A DNA stretch of 64,000 bases, from positions 219,839-283,838 of the forward strand of contig NZ_JAUTWS010000004.1 of NCBI RefSeq assembly GCF_030657435.1, read 5' to 3'. Below the pieces are notes generated by a model, which was given only the letters and a program-made list of their open reading frames with translations, had not been told where the DNA came from and made no database searches. The position numbers were made by a program, and so were the translations under genes. Source of the stretch: Paracraurococcus lichenis. Lineage in GTDB: Bacteria; Pseudomonadota; Alphaproteobacteria; Acetobacterales; Acetobacteraceae. Positions 45,787 through 54,055 of this stretch are shown in pieces; positions within the stretch are counted from its first letter, which is position 1; each line of letters starts with the position of its first letter.

Positions 45787-46881
45787 TCAGCGCAGGGTGG
45801 CGGCGGCGCGCAGCCCGGCGATGCGCACGCGGCTGGCGGGGTCGAGGAGCTGCGGCCCGAGCGCAACCACCTGGTCGCCCTCGGCCAGCGGGCCGCGCAG
45901 CAGGGCGGTGACCTCGCCGAGCGAGACGACCTCGACCGGCACGGCGACGGGCCGGTCACGCTCCACCTTCCAGACCATCGGCCCCTGGCCGCGGTCGTGC
46001 AGGGCGGAGAGGGGGAGGGTGGCGACGGTCGCCGCCGCCGCCTCGGCCCGGACGGTGCCGGTCATGCCGAGCGCGACCCAGTCCGGCGCGCCGGGCAGGG
46101 AGAAGCGGGCGGTATAGGTGCGGAGCGCGGCATCGGCCTGCGGCGCCAGTTCCCTCAGGCGCGCGGGCAGGACCTGGCCGGGGCGGGCCCAGAAGCTGGC
46201 GGCGACATGCGCCTCGGCGAGGGAGGCGACGGCGGCCTCCGGCACCTGTACCACCAGCTCCCGCTCCTCGGGATTGGCGAGGCGGAGCACCGGCGCGCCC
46301 TCCGCCACCACCTGCCCGGCCTCGGCCAGCAGGGCCGTCACCACGCCGTCGTTCGGCGCGAGCAGCAGGGCATAGCCCAGGCGGCGCCGGGCGAGGTCGA
46401 GACTGGCGCGGGCGCTCGTCACCTTCTCAGCGGCGCTGCGGGCGGCGGCGACGCGCTGGTCGTCATAGGCGACGGAGACATGGCCGGCGGCGCGCAGGGT
46501 CCTGGAGCGCGCGGCATCGGCGGCGGCCTGGCGCGACTGCGCCTCGGCGGCCGAGAGATCGGCCTCGGCGGCGCGGACGGCCAGTGCCAGGTCGCTCTCC
46601 TCGATGCGGGCGAGGGGCTGGCCGGCGGTGACCCGCTGCCCCACCTCGACCAGCCGGGCGGTGATGCGGCCGCCGGTGCGGAAGCCGATATCGGCCTCCC
46701 GCCGGGCGCGGACGATGCCGGTGAAGGCGCGGGCCTCGGTCAGCGGGGCGAGGTGGACCTCGGCGACCTGGACGGGCCGCGGCGACTCGGCAGCCACCTG
46801 CGGCTGGGTCGTGCCCTCCGCCTTGCAGCCAGCGAGGAGGGCGAGGACGCCGAGGGGCGCGAGCAGGGGGTGGGGACGCAT
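45787..46881 (-). CDS. RND efflux periplasmic adaptor (membrane fusion protein)
   Basis: A 364-residue adaptor with a lipoprotein signal (lipobox LAGC, cysteine 19), a lipoyl/barrel-sandwich domain (TGGRITARLVEVGQRVTAGQPLARI), a coiled-coil hairpin (LALAVRAAEADLSAAEAQSRQAA) and a beta-barrel region. It bridges the RND pump to an outer-membrane channel. The promoter ahead of it overlaps an operator that is repeated at the tetR gene, so it is the first gene of the repressed transcript. Confidence 0.92.
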   Translation of the reverse strand: MRPHPLLAPLGVLALLAGCKAEGTTQPQVAAESPRPVQVAEVHLAPLTEARAFTGIVRARREADIGFRTGGRITARLVEVGQRVTAGQPLARIEESDLALAVRAAEADLSAAEAQSRQAAADAARSRTLRAAGHVSVAYDDQRVAAARSAAEKVTSARASLDLARRRLGYALLLAPNDGVVTALLAEAGQVVAEGAPVLRLANPEERELVVQVPEAAVASLAEAHVAASFWARPGQVLPARLRELAPQADAALRTYTARFSLPGAPDWVALGMTGTVRAEAAAATVATLPLSALHDRGQGPMVWKVERDRPVAVPVEVVSLGEVTALLRGPLAEGDQVVALGPQLLDPASRVRIAGLRAAATLR

Positions 46882-46907
46882 GACGGTCTCCGGCGGTGGC
46901 CGGAGAT

Positions 46908-46946
46908 GATTATTGGTGCGTTCTGACGAAAGTCAATAATCGTCAG
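46908..46946 (-). promoter_or_regulatory. RND operon promoter with TetR-type operator
   Basis: On the minus strand, a -35 hexamer TTGACT (46936-46931) and a -10 hexamer ATAATC (46913-46908) are spaced 17 bp. An inverted repeat CTGACGA (46923-46929) N10 TCGTCAG (46940-46946) straddles the -35. The same inverted repeat with the same 10-bp spacer lies before the tetR gene at 47590-47613. Repression of both by the TetR protein is the natural reading. Confidence 0.75.
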
Positions 46947-46956
46947 GGCGCACCCT

Positions 46957-47586
46957 TCACGGCCGCAGGGCGCGCAGCACGAATTCGGTCATGTCCGCGA
47001 CCTGGGCGCGCAGCTCCTCCACGGTCTGCCCCTTGCGCGCGATGCAGCTCTCGACCAGCGCGGGATGGTTCCAGGGCACCATTGTATGCAATATGATGTG
47101 CGATGTCTTAACCGGGTCGCCCAGCGCGAACTCGCCCGCCCGCATCCCGTCCGAGACCACGTGGCAGATCGCGGCATGGACGCCGGCGATGTGGCGCTCC
47201 ACCACGTTCCAGTGCTCGTCCATGGCGGCGGTGACCATGTCGTGCAGCCGCCGCTCGGCGAAGAAGACCTCGATCTTCGATTCGAACATGCGGCTGAACA
47301 TCCGGCGCAGGCGCTCGGCCGCGCTGCCCTCGCCGCGGGCGATGGCCTCGAGCTCGGCAAGGATCGCGCCGAGGCTGCGCTGGGCGATCGCCTCGTTGAT
47401 CGCGCTCTTCGAGGGGAAGAAGCGGTAGACATTGGCCGGCGACATGCCGAGTTCGCGGGCGATGTCGGCGACCGCGGTCTTCTGGTAGCCCATGCTGCGG
47501 AACAGCCGCTCCGCCGTCTCCTCGATCCGGGCGCGGGTGGCCTCGGCGCGGGTGGAAGGGCTGTCGGCGAGGGTCTGGGTGGCCAT
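46957..47586 (-). CDS. TetR/AcrR family transcriptional regulator of the RND pump
   Basis: A 209-residue TetR-family repressor. The N-terminal helix-turn-helix ARIEETAERLFRSMGYQKTAVADIARELGMSPANVYRFFPSK spans about residues 18-60; the ligand-binding C-terminal part is helical with a long central helix. The gene is transcribed toward the RND operon, 75 bp away. Its own start is directly preceded by the operator (CTGACGA N10 TCGTCAG), so it probably represses both itself and the pump, with release by a pump substrate. Confidence 0.93.
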   Translation of the reverse strand: MATQTLADSPSTRAEATRARIEETAERLFRSMGYQKTAVADIARELGMSPANVYRFFPSKSAINEAIAQRSLGAILAELEAIARGEGSAAERLRRMFSRMFESKIEVFFAERRLHDMVTAAMDEHWNVVERHIAGVHAAICHVVSDGMRAGEFALGDPVKTSHIILHTMVPWNHPALVESCIARKGQTVEELRAQVADMTEFVLRALRP

Positions 47587-47589
47587 GGC

Positions 47590-47613
47590 CTGACGAAATC
47601 CTTCAGTCGTCAG
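47590..47613 (-). promoter_or_regulatory. TetR autoregulatory operator
   Basis: Inverted repeat CTGACGA (47590-47596) N10 TCGTCAG (47607-47613), ending four bases before the tetR start codon. Arms and spacer length are identical to the copy at 46923-46946 in front of the efflux genes. A weak -10 like element TATGTA lies just beyond it (47619-47614 on the minus strand). Confidence 0.75.
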
Positions 47614-47651
47614 TTACATAGGGTGCGCAGCCTCGGCAGGGAAGCGGCATC

Positions 47652-48623
47652 CTATTCCGCGGTGATGCCGGCGGCGCGGATCACCCCTGCCCAACGCGCG
47701 AGGTCGGCGGCGATGACGGCGGCGAATGCCTCCGGCGTGCCGCCGACCGGCTGCATGCCCTGGGCGCGCAAGGGCTCCTGCGTCCCGGGCAGGGCCAGCC
47801 AGGCGTTCAGCGCCGCGTTCAGCCGGGCGAGCAGCGGCGCCGGCAGGCCTGCCGGGCCGAGCAGCCCGTACCAGAGGTCCACCTGCACGCCGGGGAAGCC
47901 GGCCTCCGCCATGGTCGGCACGGATGGCGCCGCCGCGACGCGCGCCGGGCTGCCGACCGCGAGCAGCCGCACCTGCCCGGCCCCGGCCAGCGGCAGCGCC
48001 GTGTGCAGCGGGAGCACCATCGCCGCGACCCGCCGGCCGATCAGGTCCTGGATCGCCGGCGCGCTGCCCTTGTAGGGCACGTGGTTCAGCGCGACCCTGG
48101 CCTCCAGCCCGAACAGCGCCATGCCGAGATGCTGCGGCGTGCCGAGGCCCGGGCTGGCGTAGTCGAGCGGCTGACGGGCGGCGAGCGCCGCGAAGGCCCG
48201 CGCATCCTCGGCCGGGACGTCCGGGTTCACCGCCAGCACCAGGTCCCCGCGCGTCAGGCGGATGACCGGCGCGAAGCTGCCCACGGGGTCGTAGGGCACC
48301 TGGCGGAAGAGGCTCGGGTTCATGACGAAGGTATTGGCCTGCAGCAGCAGCGTGCGGCCATCCGGCGCCGCCCGCGCCGCGGCCTGGGTGCCGATATTGC
48401 CGGAGGCGCCGGGGCGGTTGTCCACCACCACCGCCTGGCCGAGCCCCTGCTGCAGGTATGGCGCGAGCAGCCGCGCCAGGATGTCCTGCCCGGTGCCGGG
48501 CGTATAGGGCACCAGCAGCGTCACCGGCCCGTCCTGCGCCCCGGCGCCGCCCGCGGCCAGCGCCGCCGCGCCGGCCAGCGGCATGCCCAGCGCGAAGCCC
48601 AAGGCCCTGCGTCCTGTGATCAT
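47652..48623 (-). CDS. TctC/Bug family solute-binding protein 3
   Basis: A 323-residue TctC protein with signal peptide MITGRRALGFALGMPLAGAAALAAGGAGAQ and family blocks VTLLVPYTPGTGQDILARLL, VVVDNRPGASGNIGTQAA and AAPDGRTL. The ATG at 48623 is preceded by GGGAGG; a longer in-frame reading upstream is out of character. It diverges from a TauD-type dioxygenase gene and no TctAB genes are near. Ligand unknown. Confidence 0.9.
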   Translation of the reverse strand: MITGRRALGFALGMPLAGAAALAAGGAGAQDGPVTLLVPYTPGTGQDILARLLAPYLQQGLGQAVVVDNRPGASGNIGTQAAARAAPDGRTLLLQANTFVMNPSLFRQVPYDPVGSFAPVIRLTRGDLVLAVNPDVPAEDARAFAALAARQPLDYASPGLGTPQHLGMALFGLEARVALNHVPYKGSAPAIQDLIGRRVAAMVLPLHTALPLAGAGQVRLLAVGSPARVAAAPSVPTMAEAGFPGVQVDLWYGLLGPAGLPAPLLARLNAALNAWLALPGTQEPLRAQGMQPVGGTPEAFAAVIAADLARWAGVIRAAGITAE

Positions 48624-48736
48624 GCCGGCCCTCCCGTCCTCCGAGGTAGGCGGAGGGCGCGCGCAGGTCAAAGGGCGCGCTTTCCGCGCCCTCCGCGATG
48701 GTGGTAGGATGATAATCCACGGCAGAAAAAGGGATA

Positions 48737-49627
48737 ATGGCCATGGCGACGGCAGCGAGTCTCGCCCGCACCGGGATCGAGGTGGTGCCGACCGGCGCGG
48801 CACTCGGCGCCGAGGTCCGCGGCGTCGATCTCCGGACGGTGGACGCAGCCGAGTTCGACCGCATCCTCGCGGCCTGGCACGAGCACAGCGTGCTGCTCTT
48901 CCGCGGCCAGGGCCTCTCCCCCGACGACCTCATCGCCTTCAGCCGCCGCTTCGGCGAGCTCGACCATGCGCCGATCCAGGAGAATGGCCGGCGTTTCGTG
49001 GAGGGGCGGCCGGAGCTCTACGTCGTCTCCAACGTGCTCGGCGCCGATGGGCAGCCGATCGGCAGCCTCGGCAACGGGGAGGCGGTGTGGCACACCGACA
49101 TGTCCTACCTGCCGCGGCCGCCCAAGGCCTCCATGCTCTATGCGCTGGAGATCCCGCCCGCCGGCGGCGACACGCATTTCGCCAGCATGCATGCGGCCTA
49201 TGAGACCCTGCCATCGGCGCTGAAGGCGCGTGCCCGCGGCCTCATGGTCAAGCATGACGGCACCTACAACAGCGGCGGCTTCGTCCGCGCCGGGGTGACG
49301 CCGACCGACGACCCGCGGCAGGCGCCGGGGCACCTGCACCCGCTGGTCTGCACGCACCCGGATACCGGCCGGTCCATGCTGTATCTGGGGCGGCGGCGCA
49401 TGGCCTATATCGACGGGCTCGACCTCGCCGAGAGCGAGGCGCTGCTGGACGAGCTGTGGTCCTACGCGACGCGGCCGGAGATCTGCTGGAAGAACCAGTG
49501 GCGCGTCGGCGACCTGGTGCTCTGGGACAACCGCTGCACCATGCACCGGCGCGACCCCTTCGATGCGGCGGCGCGGCGGGTCATGCACCGGACGCAGGTG
49601 AAGGGCGAGGCGCCGCCGATGGCGTGA
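48737..49627 (+). CDS. TauD/TfdA family Fe(II)/2-oxoglutarate dioxygenase
   Basis: A 296-residue non-haem iron dioxygenase. Iron ligands H119 and D121 are in VWHTDMSYLP, the distal histidine H270 in TMHRRDPF, and the 2-oxoglutarate arginine is in RRVMHRTQVKG (R281 or R285). LLFRGQGLSPDDLIAFSRRFGELDHAP is the typical N-terminal helix. It hydroxylates or cleaves a small organic acid or sulfonate. Two close ATGs (48737, 48743) are possible; the second lies nearer the ideal distance from AAAAAGGG. The divergent TctC gene may supply the substrate. Confidence 0.92.
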   Translation: MAMATAASLARTGIEVVPTGAALGAEVRGVDLRTVDAAEFDRILAAWHEHSVLLFRGQGLSPDDLIAFSRRFGELDHAPIQENGRRFVEGRPELYVVSNVLGADGQPIGSLGNGEAVWHTDMSYLPRPPKASMLYALEIPPAGGDTHFASMHAAYETLPSALKARARGLMVKHDGTYNSGGFVRAGVTPTDDPRQAPGHLHPLVCTHPDTGRSMLYLGRRRMAYIDGLDLAESEALLDELWSYATRPEICWKNQWRVGDLVLWDNRCTMHRRDPFDAAARRVMHRTQVKGEAPPMA

Positions 49628-49721
49628 CCTGGCGCATAGACCGAACCAGGATCCATCGGCACGCGATGACGTCCGGGCTCACCATCGCGTAGCCTTCGGC
49701 CACCCGCTTCGGGAGGTGGCC

Positions 49722-50321
49722 ATGTCCGATGACTATGAACTGGCGAAACTCATCGTCTCCGGCGCGACGGGGATCTTCGCCATCGCCGGCGGTACCGTGA
49801 CGGTGGTGAACTTCCTGAGGACCACGCGCTGGAAACGGGCCGAACTGGCGAACGAATACCTCGAGGACCTGACTTCGAATGCCGAGCTGGTCTTTGCATC
49901 GCGCGCGCTGGATTGGGGCGGCGGCAGGCTCGTGGTGCCGGAGATGCTGCGGCCGATCCTCGACGATGGGCACGGCGCGCCCGTCGACCGGATCGAGCAC
50001 GACCCGGAGGTCATGGAAGCGGCCATGGTCGCCGGGCTGCTGACGGATGCCGTCAGGGCGGACCCCCGGCTGCAGGTCTATCGGACGGCGCTGGATTCGC
50101 TGCTGTCCTGGCTCTCCCTGATCCGTCAGGCCCTCGACCGGCGGCTGTTCGCGCCCGCCGATGTCGAGGCGCTCCGCTACTGGCTCCGGAAGATTGGGGA
50201 CGCGGACTGGCTGCATGGCTTCATCCGGGACTTCGGGTACGCGCGCGACATGCGCGCGCTCGCCCGTCACTTCGACGAGCCGGTGCTCGGTGCCGCCTTC
50301 GCGCGGGACGCGGCGGCCTGA
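49722..50321 (+). CDS. membrane-anchored hypothetical protein
   Basis: A 199-residue protein with one predicted N-terminal membrane helix (about residues 8-32, LAKLIVSGATGIFAIAGGTVTVV). The Trp/Arg-rich boundary TTRWKRAELANEYLEDL and a helical cytosolic part follow. The ATG at 49722 is preceded by GGGAGG. Codon use is less GC-rich than neighbouring genes to the eye. Family not recognised; such proteins are common in accessory segments. Confidence 0.7.
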   Translation: MSDDYELAKLIVSGATGIFAIAGGTVTVVNFLRTTRWKRAELANEYLEDLTSNAELVFASRALDWGGGRLVVPEMLRPILDDGHGAPVDRIEHDPEVMEAAMVAGLLTDAVRADPRLQVYRTALDSLLSWLSLIRQALDRRLFAPADVEALRYWLRKIGDADWLHGFIRDFGYARDMRALARHFDEPVLGAAFARDAAA

Positions 50322-50328
50322 TTCCGGT

Positions 50329-51300
50329 TCAATCGATCTGCAGGTTCATCCGCTTCAGCACCGGCGCCCAGCGCTCCGCCTCCTTTGCCAGGAAGGTGCC
50401 GAACTCCTCCGGCCGGGTGCCGAGGGCGAACTGCCCCTCCGACAGCAGCCGCTCGCGCAGCGCCGGTTCCTGCAGCGCCGATGACGCCGCCTGGGACAGC
50501 CGCTCCACCATCGGCCGTGGTGTCCGCGCCGGCACCACCAGGCCGAAATAGGTCTGCGCCACGGCGTCCGGCGCATATTCGGAGAAGGTCGGGATATCGG
50601 GCGTCGCCGGCATCCGCCGCTCGCCGGTCCAGCCGATGATGCGGCCCTGGCCGTTGCGGTGCGGCTGGATCGCGCTCGCCCCGCCCACCACCAGCAGGTC
50701 GAGCGTGCCGGCGAGGAATTCGTTGAGCTGCTGCGCATCGCCGCGATAGGTCACGTCCTGCATGCGGATGCCGAGCCGGTCCGCCACCAGCACGGCCGCG
50801 ATGTTGTTGAAGCTGGAGGCCCCGTTGGTGCCGTAGTTCAGCTTCCCCGGCTGCGCCTTCGCCAGCGCGACGAAGTCCGGGATCGTCGCCGGCAGCCGGT
50901 TCTGCACCAGGAAGGCGAAGGGCAGGACCGAGAGCAGGGAGACCGGCGCGAAGTCCGCCACCTTGTAGGTCAGGTTGCGCATCAGCAGCGGGTTCAGGGT
51001 CAGCGTGGTGCCGGAATTGACCAGCGCGGTGAAGCCGTCCGGCGCCGCGCGCGCGACGTATTCCGCCCCGACCACGGTGGCCGAGCCGCCCCGGTTCTCG
51101 ACCAGCACGGGCTGGCCGAGGAAGGCCTGTATCCGCTCCGCCAGCAGCCGTCCCATCAGGTCGGTGGAGCCGCCGGGCGGGAAGGGCACCACCAGGGTGA
51201 TCGGCCGCGACCCCATCTGCGCCAGGGCGAGCGCCGGCGCCGACAGCAGTGCCATGCCGAGCGCCATGGCGCCGCGGCGCCCGGGACGGCGCCTCGTCAT
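50329..51300 (-). CDS. TctC/Bug family solute-binding protein 4
   Basis: A 323-residue TctC protein. An arginine-rich leader MTRRRPGRRGAMALGMALLSAPALALAQ is followed by ITLVVPFPPGGSTDLMGRLLAERI, VLVENRGGSATVVGAEYV and AAPDGFTAL. The ATG at 51300 sits 6 bases after GGGGAGGAC. It lies 108 bp downstream of the RIP-like gene on the same strand, and its stop is 7 bp from the convergent hypothetical gene. Ligand unknown; no TctAB genes in the window. Confidence 0.9.
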   Translation of the reverse strand: MTRRRPGRRGAMALGMALLSAPALALAQMGSRPITLVVPFPPGGSTDLMGRLLAERIQAFLGQPVLVENRGGSATVVGAEYVARAAPDGFTALVNSGTTLTLNPLLMRNLTYKVADFAPVSLLSVLPFAFLVQNRLPATIPDFVALAKAQPGKLNYGTNGASSFNNIAAVLVADRLGIRMQDVTYRGDAQQLNEFLAGTLDLLVVGGASAIQPHRNGQGRIIGWTGERRMPATPDIPTFSEYAPDAVAQTYFGLVVPARTPRPMVERLSQAASSALQEPALRERLLSEGQFALGTRPEEFGTFLAKEAERWAPVLKRMNLQID

Positions 51301-51408
51301 CCTGTCCTCCCCCAATCATTCATGCCAAGCGTCGCATACAGCCGGCCCGGCGCGAACCCCCCGGCCATGGCGGGCAATGCGGCCTCGGCACCCGGTCCAC
51401 CCACCCCA

Positions 51409-52050
51409 TCACCCCGCGATCCAGGGCACCATCACATCCGCTGATCGATGGTTGGTCTGCGTCCGCCAACTGCGCACGCATGCCTTCACCGCGGGCGTGA
51501 AGGCGATTGCGTGCCCCGACATCGCAGTCGGATTGCGGTAGTAGAAATCCGGGGCGCGGAAATACTGCTCGGGCTGGTTGATCCAGCGATAGCAGAGCTC
51601 ATGGATGGTGTCGAAGCGGATCGCCTCGGACACCACGAACAGCAGCAGCACTCCGAGCATCCGCCCATGCTCGTCGAGCCGCCCCTGGAAGTCCCGCAGG
51701 TCGGCCAGGAATTGCCAGGGCTCGATGACGCACCCGTCCAGGAGGTTCAGGCCAAGATTGTTGTAGTTCGAAGGACCGGACCGGATGCGCCGCGTCTCAC
51801 CCTCAAGCTGCGGCAGATTCCCCTCTGGCTCGAACGCCCACCAGGTCGCTGTCTTGAAGGTTCGGAACCCGAGGACGTACAGGCTTCGCGGATCGAGCGC
51901 GACCTCGATCCAGGGGGTCGTTGTTGCGACAGGGGATCCCAGGACCACATGCATCACCCGCCCGCGTCCCGCGCGTTCCCGTAGGACGTCGCGCCGGGTC
52001 TGGCGGATGTTCTGGCGGTAATAGGGGCCCAGCCCGATGAATGACCACAT
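51409..52050 (-). CDS. probable ribosome-inactivating protein (rRNA N-glycosidase, RIP family)
   Basis: A 213-residue protein resembling type 1 ribosome-inactivating proteins (ricin A chain, Shiga toxin A), which remove one adenine from the sarcin-ricin loop of 23S/28S rRNA. In ricin order: an N-terminal Y-x3-I-x3-R block (residues 11-19, YRQNIRQTR); the core strand WIEVALDPRSLYVLGFR (47-63); SNYNNLGL with Y96 at the place of Tyr123; VVSEAIRFDTI (139-149) with E142 and R145 at the places of catalytic Glu177 and Arg180; and VRSW with W195 near the place of Trp211. Tyr80 has no exact match; W70 or W71 occupies that strand. There is no signal peptide, so it is cytosolic or exported another way. 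The ATG has GAGGTGG upstream. GC is visibly below the neighbours, fitting horizontal transfer. The family call is by motif order, not a search. Confidence 0.7.
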   Translation of the reverse strand: MWSFIGLGPYYRQNIRQTRRDVLRERAGRGRVMHVVLGSPVATTTPWIEVALDPRSLYVLGFRTFKTATWWAFEPEGNLPQLEGETRRIRSGPSNYNNLGLNLLDGCVIEPWQFLADLRDFQGRLDEHGRMLGVLLLFVVSEAIRFDTIHELCYRWINQPEQYFRAPDFYYRNPTAMSGHAIAFTPAVKACVRSWRTQTNHRSADVMVPWIAG

Positions 52051-52170
52051 GCGGTGCCACCTCGCGTCACCGGTGCCATACTAGGCCGCCTCGCCGCCGG
52101 TTTGCACCGCGCTGCGCCTTGACCTGCCGACCGTATCAGCCCGCTAATGAGTGCCGGAGGAGGAACCACG

Positions 52171-52929
52171 ATGTCCGAGAACATCCGCGTCGCGCTGGCC
52201 GATGGCGTGCTGATGGTCGCCATGCACCGGCCCGAGAAGAAGAATGCCCTGACGCGGGAGATGTATGCCGGCCTCGCCGAGGCCATCGAGCGCACGGCCG
52301 CCGATCCCGACATCCGCTGCCTGCTGCTGACCGGCACGGAGGAGGTCTTCTGCGCCGGCAACGACATCGCCGATTTCCGCAAGCCCCGCCCGCCGGAGGA
52401 CCCCGCCAGTCCGGGCCCCAGCCACCGCTTCTATTTCGGCCTCGCGCAGCTCGAGAAGCCGGTGGTCGCGGCGGTGCCGGGCCTCGCCATCGGCATCGGC
52501 TGCACCATGCTGCTGCATGCCGACATCGTCTATGCCGCGCCCGAGGCGCGCTTCCGCCTGCCCTTCGTCGATCTCGGCCTGGTGCCGGAACTCGGCGCCT
52601 CCATGCTCGTCCCCTGGCTGGTGGGCAAGCACCGCGCGGCGGAACTCCTCCTGCTCGGCGATTTCTTCGATGCCGCCGCCGCCGAGCGGATGGGCTTCGT
52701 CAACCGCATCCTGGACCGCGCCGAGCTGCTGCCCAATGCGACCGCGACCGCCCGCGCGCTGGCGGCCAAGCCGCAGGAGGCGCTGCGCCTGACGAAGCGG
52801 CTGCTCCGCCCGCAGGAGACGCCGGCGCTGCTCGCGCGCATGGAGGAGGAGCGCGCGCTCCTCGCCGAGCGCCTGCGCGCGCCGGAGACCCAGGCCATCA
52901 TGGCCAATGTCCTGAAGCCGAAGCGCTGA
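52171..52929 (+). CDS. enoyl-CoA hydratase/isomerase family protein
   Basis: A 252-residue crotonase-fold protein. The oxyanion-hole strands are LLLTGTEEVFCAGNDIADF and AVPGLAIGIGCTMLLHADIVYA, followed by FRLPFVDLGLVPELGASMLVPWLVG with the substrate-binding loop. It hydrates or isomerises an unsaturated acyl-CoA. The ATG at 52171 is preceded by GGAGGAGGAACC at good spacing; an ATG at 52147 lies upstream of that site. It precedes a nitronate monooxygenase gene by 16 bp. Confidence 0.92.
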   Translation: MSENIRVALADGVLMVAMHRPEKKNALTREMYAGLAEAIERTAADPDIRCLLLTGTEEVFCAGNDIADFRKPRPPEDPASPGPSHRFYFGLAQLEKPVVAAVPGLAIGIGCTMLLHADIVYAAPEARFRLPFVDLGLVPELGASMLVPWLVGKHRAAELLLLGDFFDAAAAERMGFVNRILDRAELLPNATATARALAAKPQEALRLTKRLLRPQETPALLARMEEERALLAERLRAPETQAIMANVLKPKR

Positions 52930-52945
52930 CCGGAGGAAACCACGG

Positions 52946-53956
52946 ATGTCCCTGCTCGACATGGTGAAGGGCCGGCTGTCGCTGCCCGTCATCGGCTCGC
53001 CGCTCTTCATCATCTCGGTGCCCGACCTCGTGGTCGCGCAGTGCACGAGCGGCGTGATCGGCTCCATGCCATCGCTCAATGCAAGGCCCGCCGAGCAGTT
53101 CGAGGACTGGGTGATCGAGATCAAGGAGCGGCTGGCGGCGCATGACGCGCGCCACCCGGACCGGCCGGCGGCGCCCTTCGCCATCAACCTGATCGTGCAC
53201 AAGTCGAATGACCGGCTGGAGCAGGACCTGGCCGTGGTGGTGAAGCACAAGGTGCCGCTCGTCATCACCTCGCTCGGCGCGCGGCCGGAGGTGAACCAGG
53301 CCGTCCATTCCTATGGCGGCACCGTGCTGCACGACGTGATCAACCAGCGCTTCGCCCATAGCGCCATCGACAAGGGTGCGGACGGCCTGGTGCTGGTCGC
53401 GGCCGGCGCCGGCGGGCATGCCGGGGCCCTCTCGCCCTTCGGCTTCCTGCAGGAGACGCGGGCCTGGTTCGACGGGCCGATCGCGCTCTCGGGCGCCATC
53501 GCGCATGGCGCGAGCATCCTGGCGGCCGAGGCGCTGGGGGCGGATTTCGCCTATATCGGCAGCGCCTTCATCGCCACCGAGGAGGCGCGCAGCGCCCCCG
53601 AACAGCGGCAGATGATCGTGGAGTCCGGCGCCGAGGACATCGTCTACACCAACCTCATCACCGGCGTGCACGGCAACTACCTCAAGCCTTCGCTCCGCAG
53701 GGCCGGGCTCGATCCCGACAACCTGCCGAGCAGCGACCCGAGCGCGATGGATTTCGGCTCCGACCGCAAGAAGCGCTGGAAGGACATCTGGGGCAGCGGC
53801 CAGGGGATCGGCGCGGTGCAGGAGGTGCTGCCGGCCGCCGCGCTGGTCGAGCGGCTGCGCCGCGAATACGCCGCGGCGCGGGTGCGGCTCGGCACCCGCA
53901 GCCCGCTGGTCAACCCGGCCTGGGAGACGGTGCCGGAGGCCGCGGCGGCGGAGTAG
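52946..53956 (+). CDS. nitronate monooxygenase family protein
   Basis: A 336-residue FMN-dependent TIM-barrel enzyme of the nitronate monooxygenase (formerly 2-nitropropane dioxygenase) family. GSPLFIISVPDLVVAQCTSGVIGSMPSLNARP opens the barrel, LVLVAAGAGGHAGALSPFGF holds the FMN phosphate loop and likely catalytic histidine, and ALSGAIAHGASILAAEALGADFAYIGSAFIAT is the C-terminal phosphate site. Many family members in acyl-CoA operons have other natural substrates, and the hydratase gene upstream supports that here. Confidence 0.92.
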   Translation: MSLLDMVKGRLSLPVIGSPLFIISVPDLVVAQCTSGVIGSMPSLNARPAEQFEDWVIEIKERLAAHDARHPDRPAAPFAINLIVHKSNDRLEQDLAVVVKHKVPLVITSLGARPEVNQAVHSYGGTVLHDVINQRFAHSAIDKGADGLVLVAAGAGGHAGALSPFGFLQETRAWFDGPIALSGAIAHGASILAAEALGADFAYIGSAFIATEEARSAPEQRQMIVESGAEDIVYTNLITGVHGNYLKPSLRRAGLDPDNLPSSDPSAMDFGSDRKKRWKDIWGSGQGIGAVQEVLPAAALVERLRREYAAARVRLGTRSPLVNPAWETVPEAAAAE

Positions 53957-54055
53957 CGGCGGCCCGGATCGCGCGCCGGACCGGCTGCGTCCGCCGCGGG
54001 TCGGGGCGGGGCGCCACGCGCTGCCGGCCTGCGCGCGCGCCAGGTGCCGGGCCGC

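Noticed and set aside
42698..46117. A very long plus-strand open frame opposite the RND pump.
   Set aside because: It is the antisense shadow of a GC-rich gene; its translation is low-complexity (Arg/Gly/Ala/His) with no domains, while the minus strand encodes a complete RND permease.
48700..48736. Palindrome GGAT-GATA-ATCC between the TctC gene and the dioxygenase as an operator.
   Set aside because: Arms of only four bases in a short region; too weak to call without comparative data.
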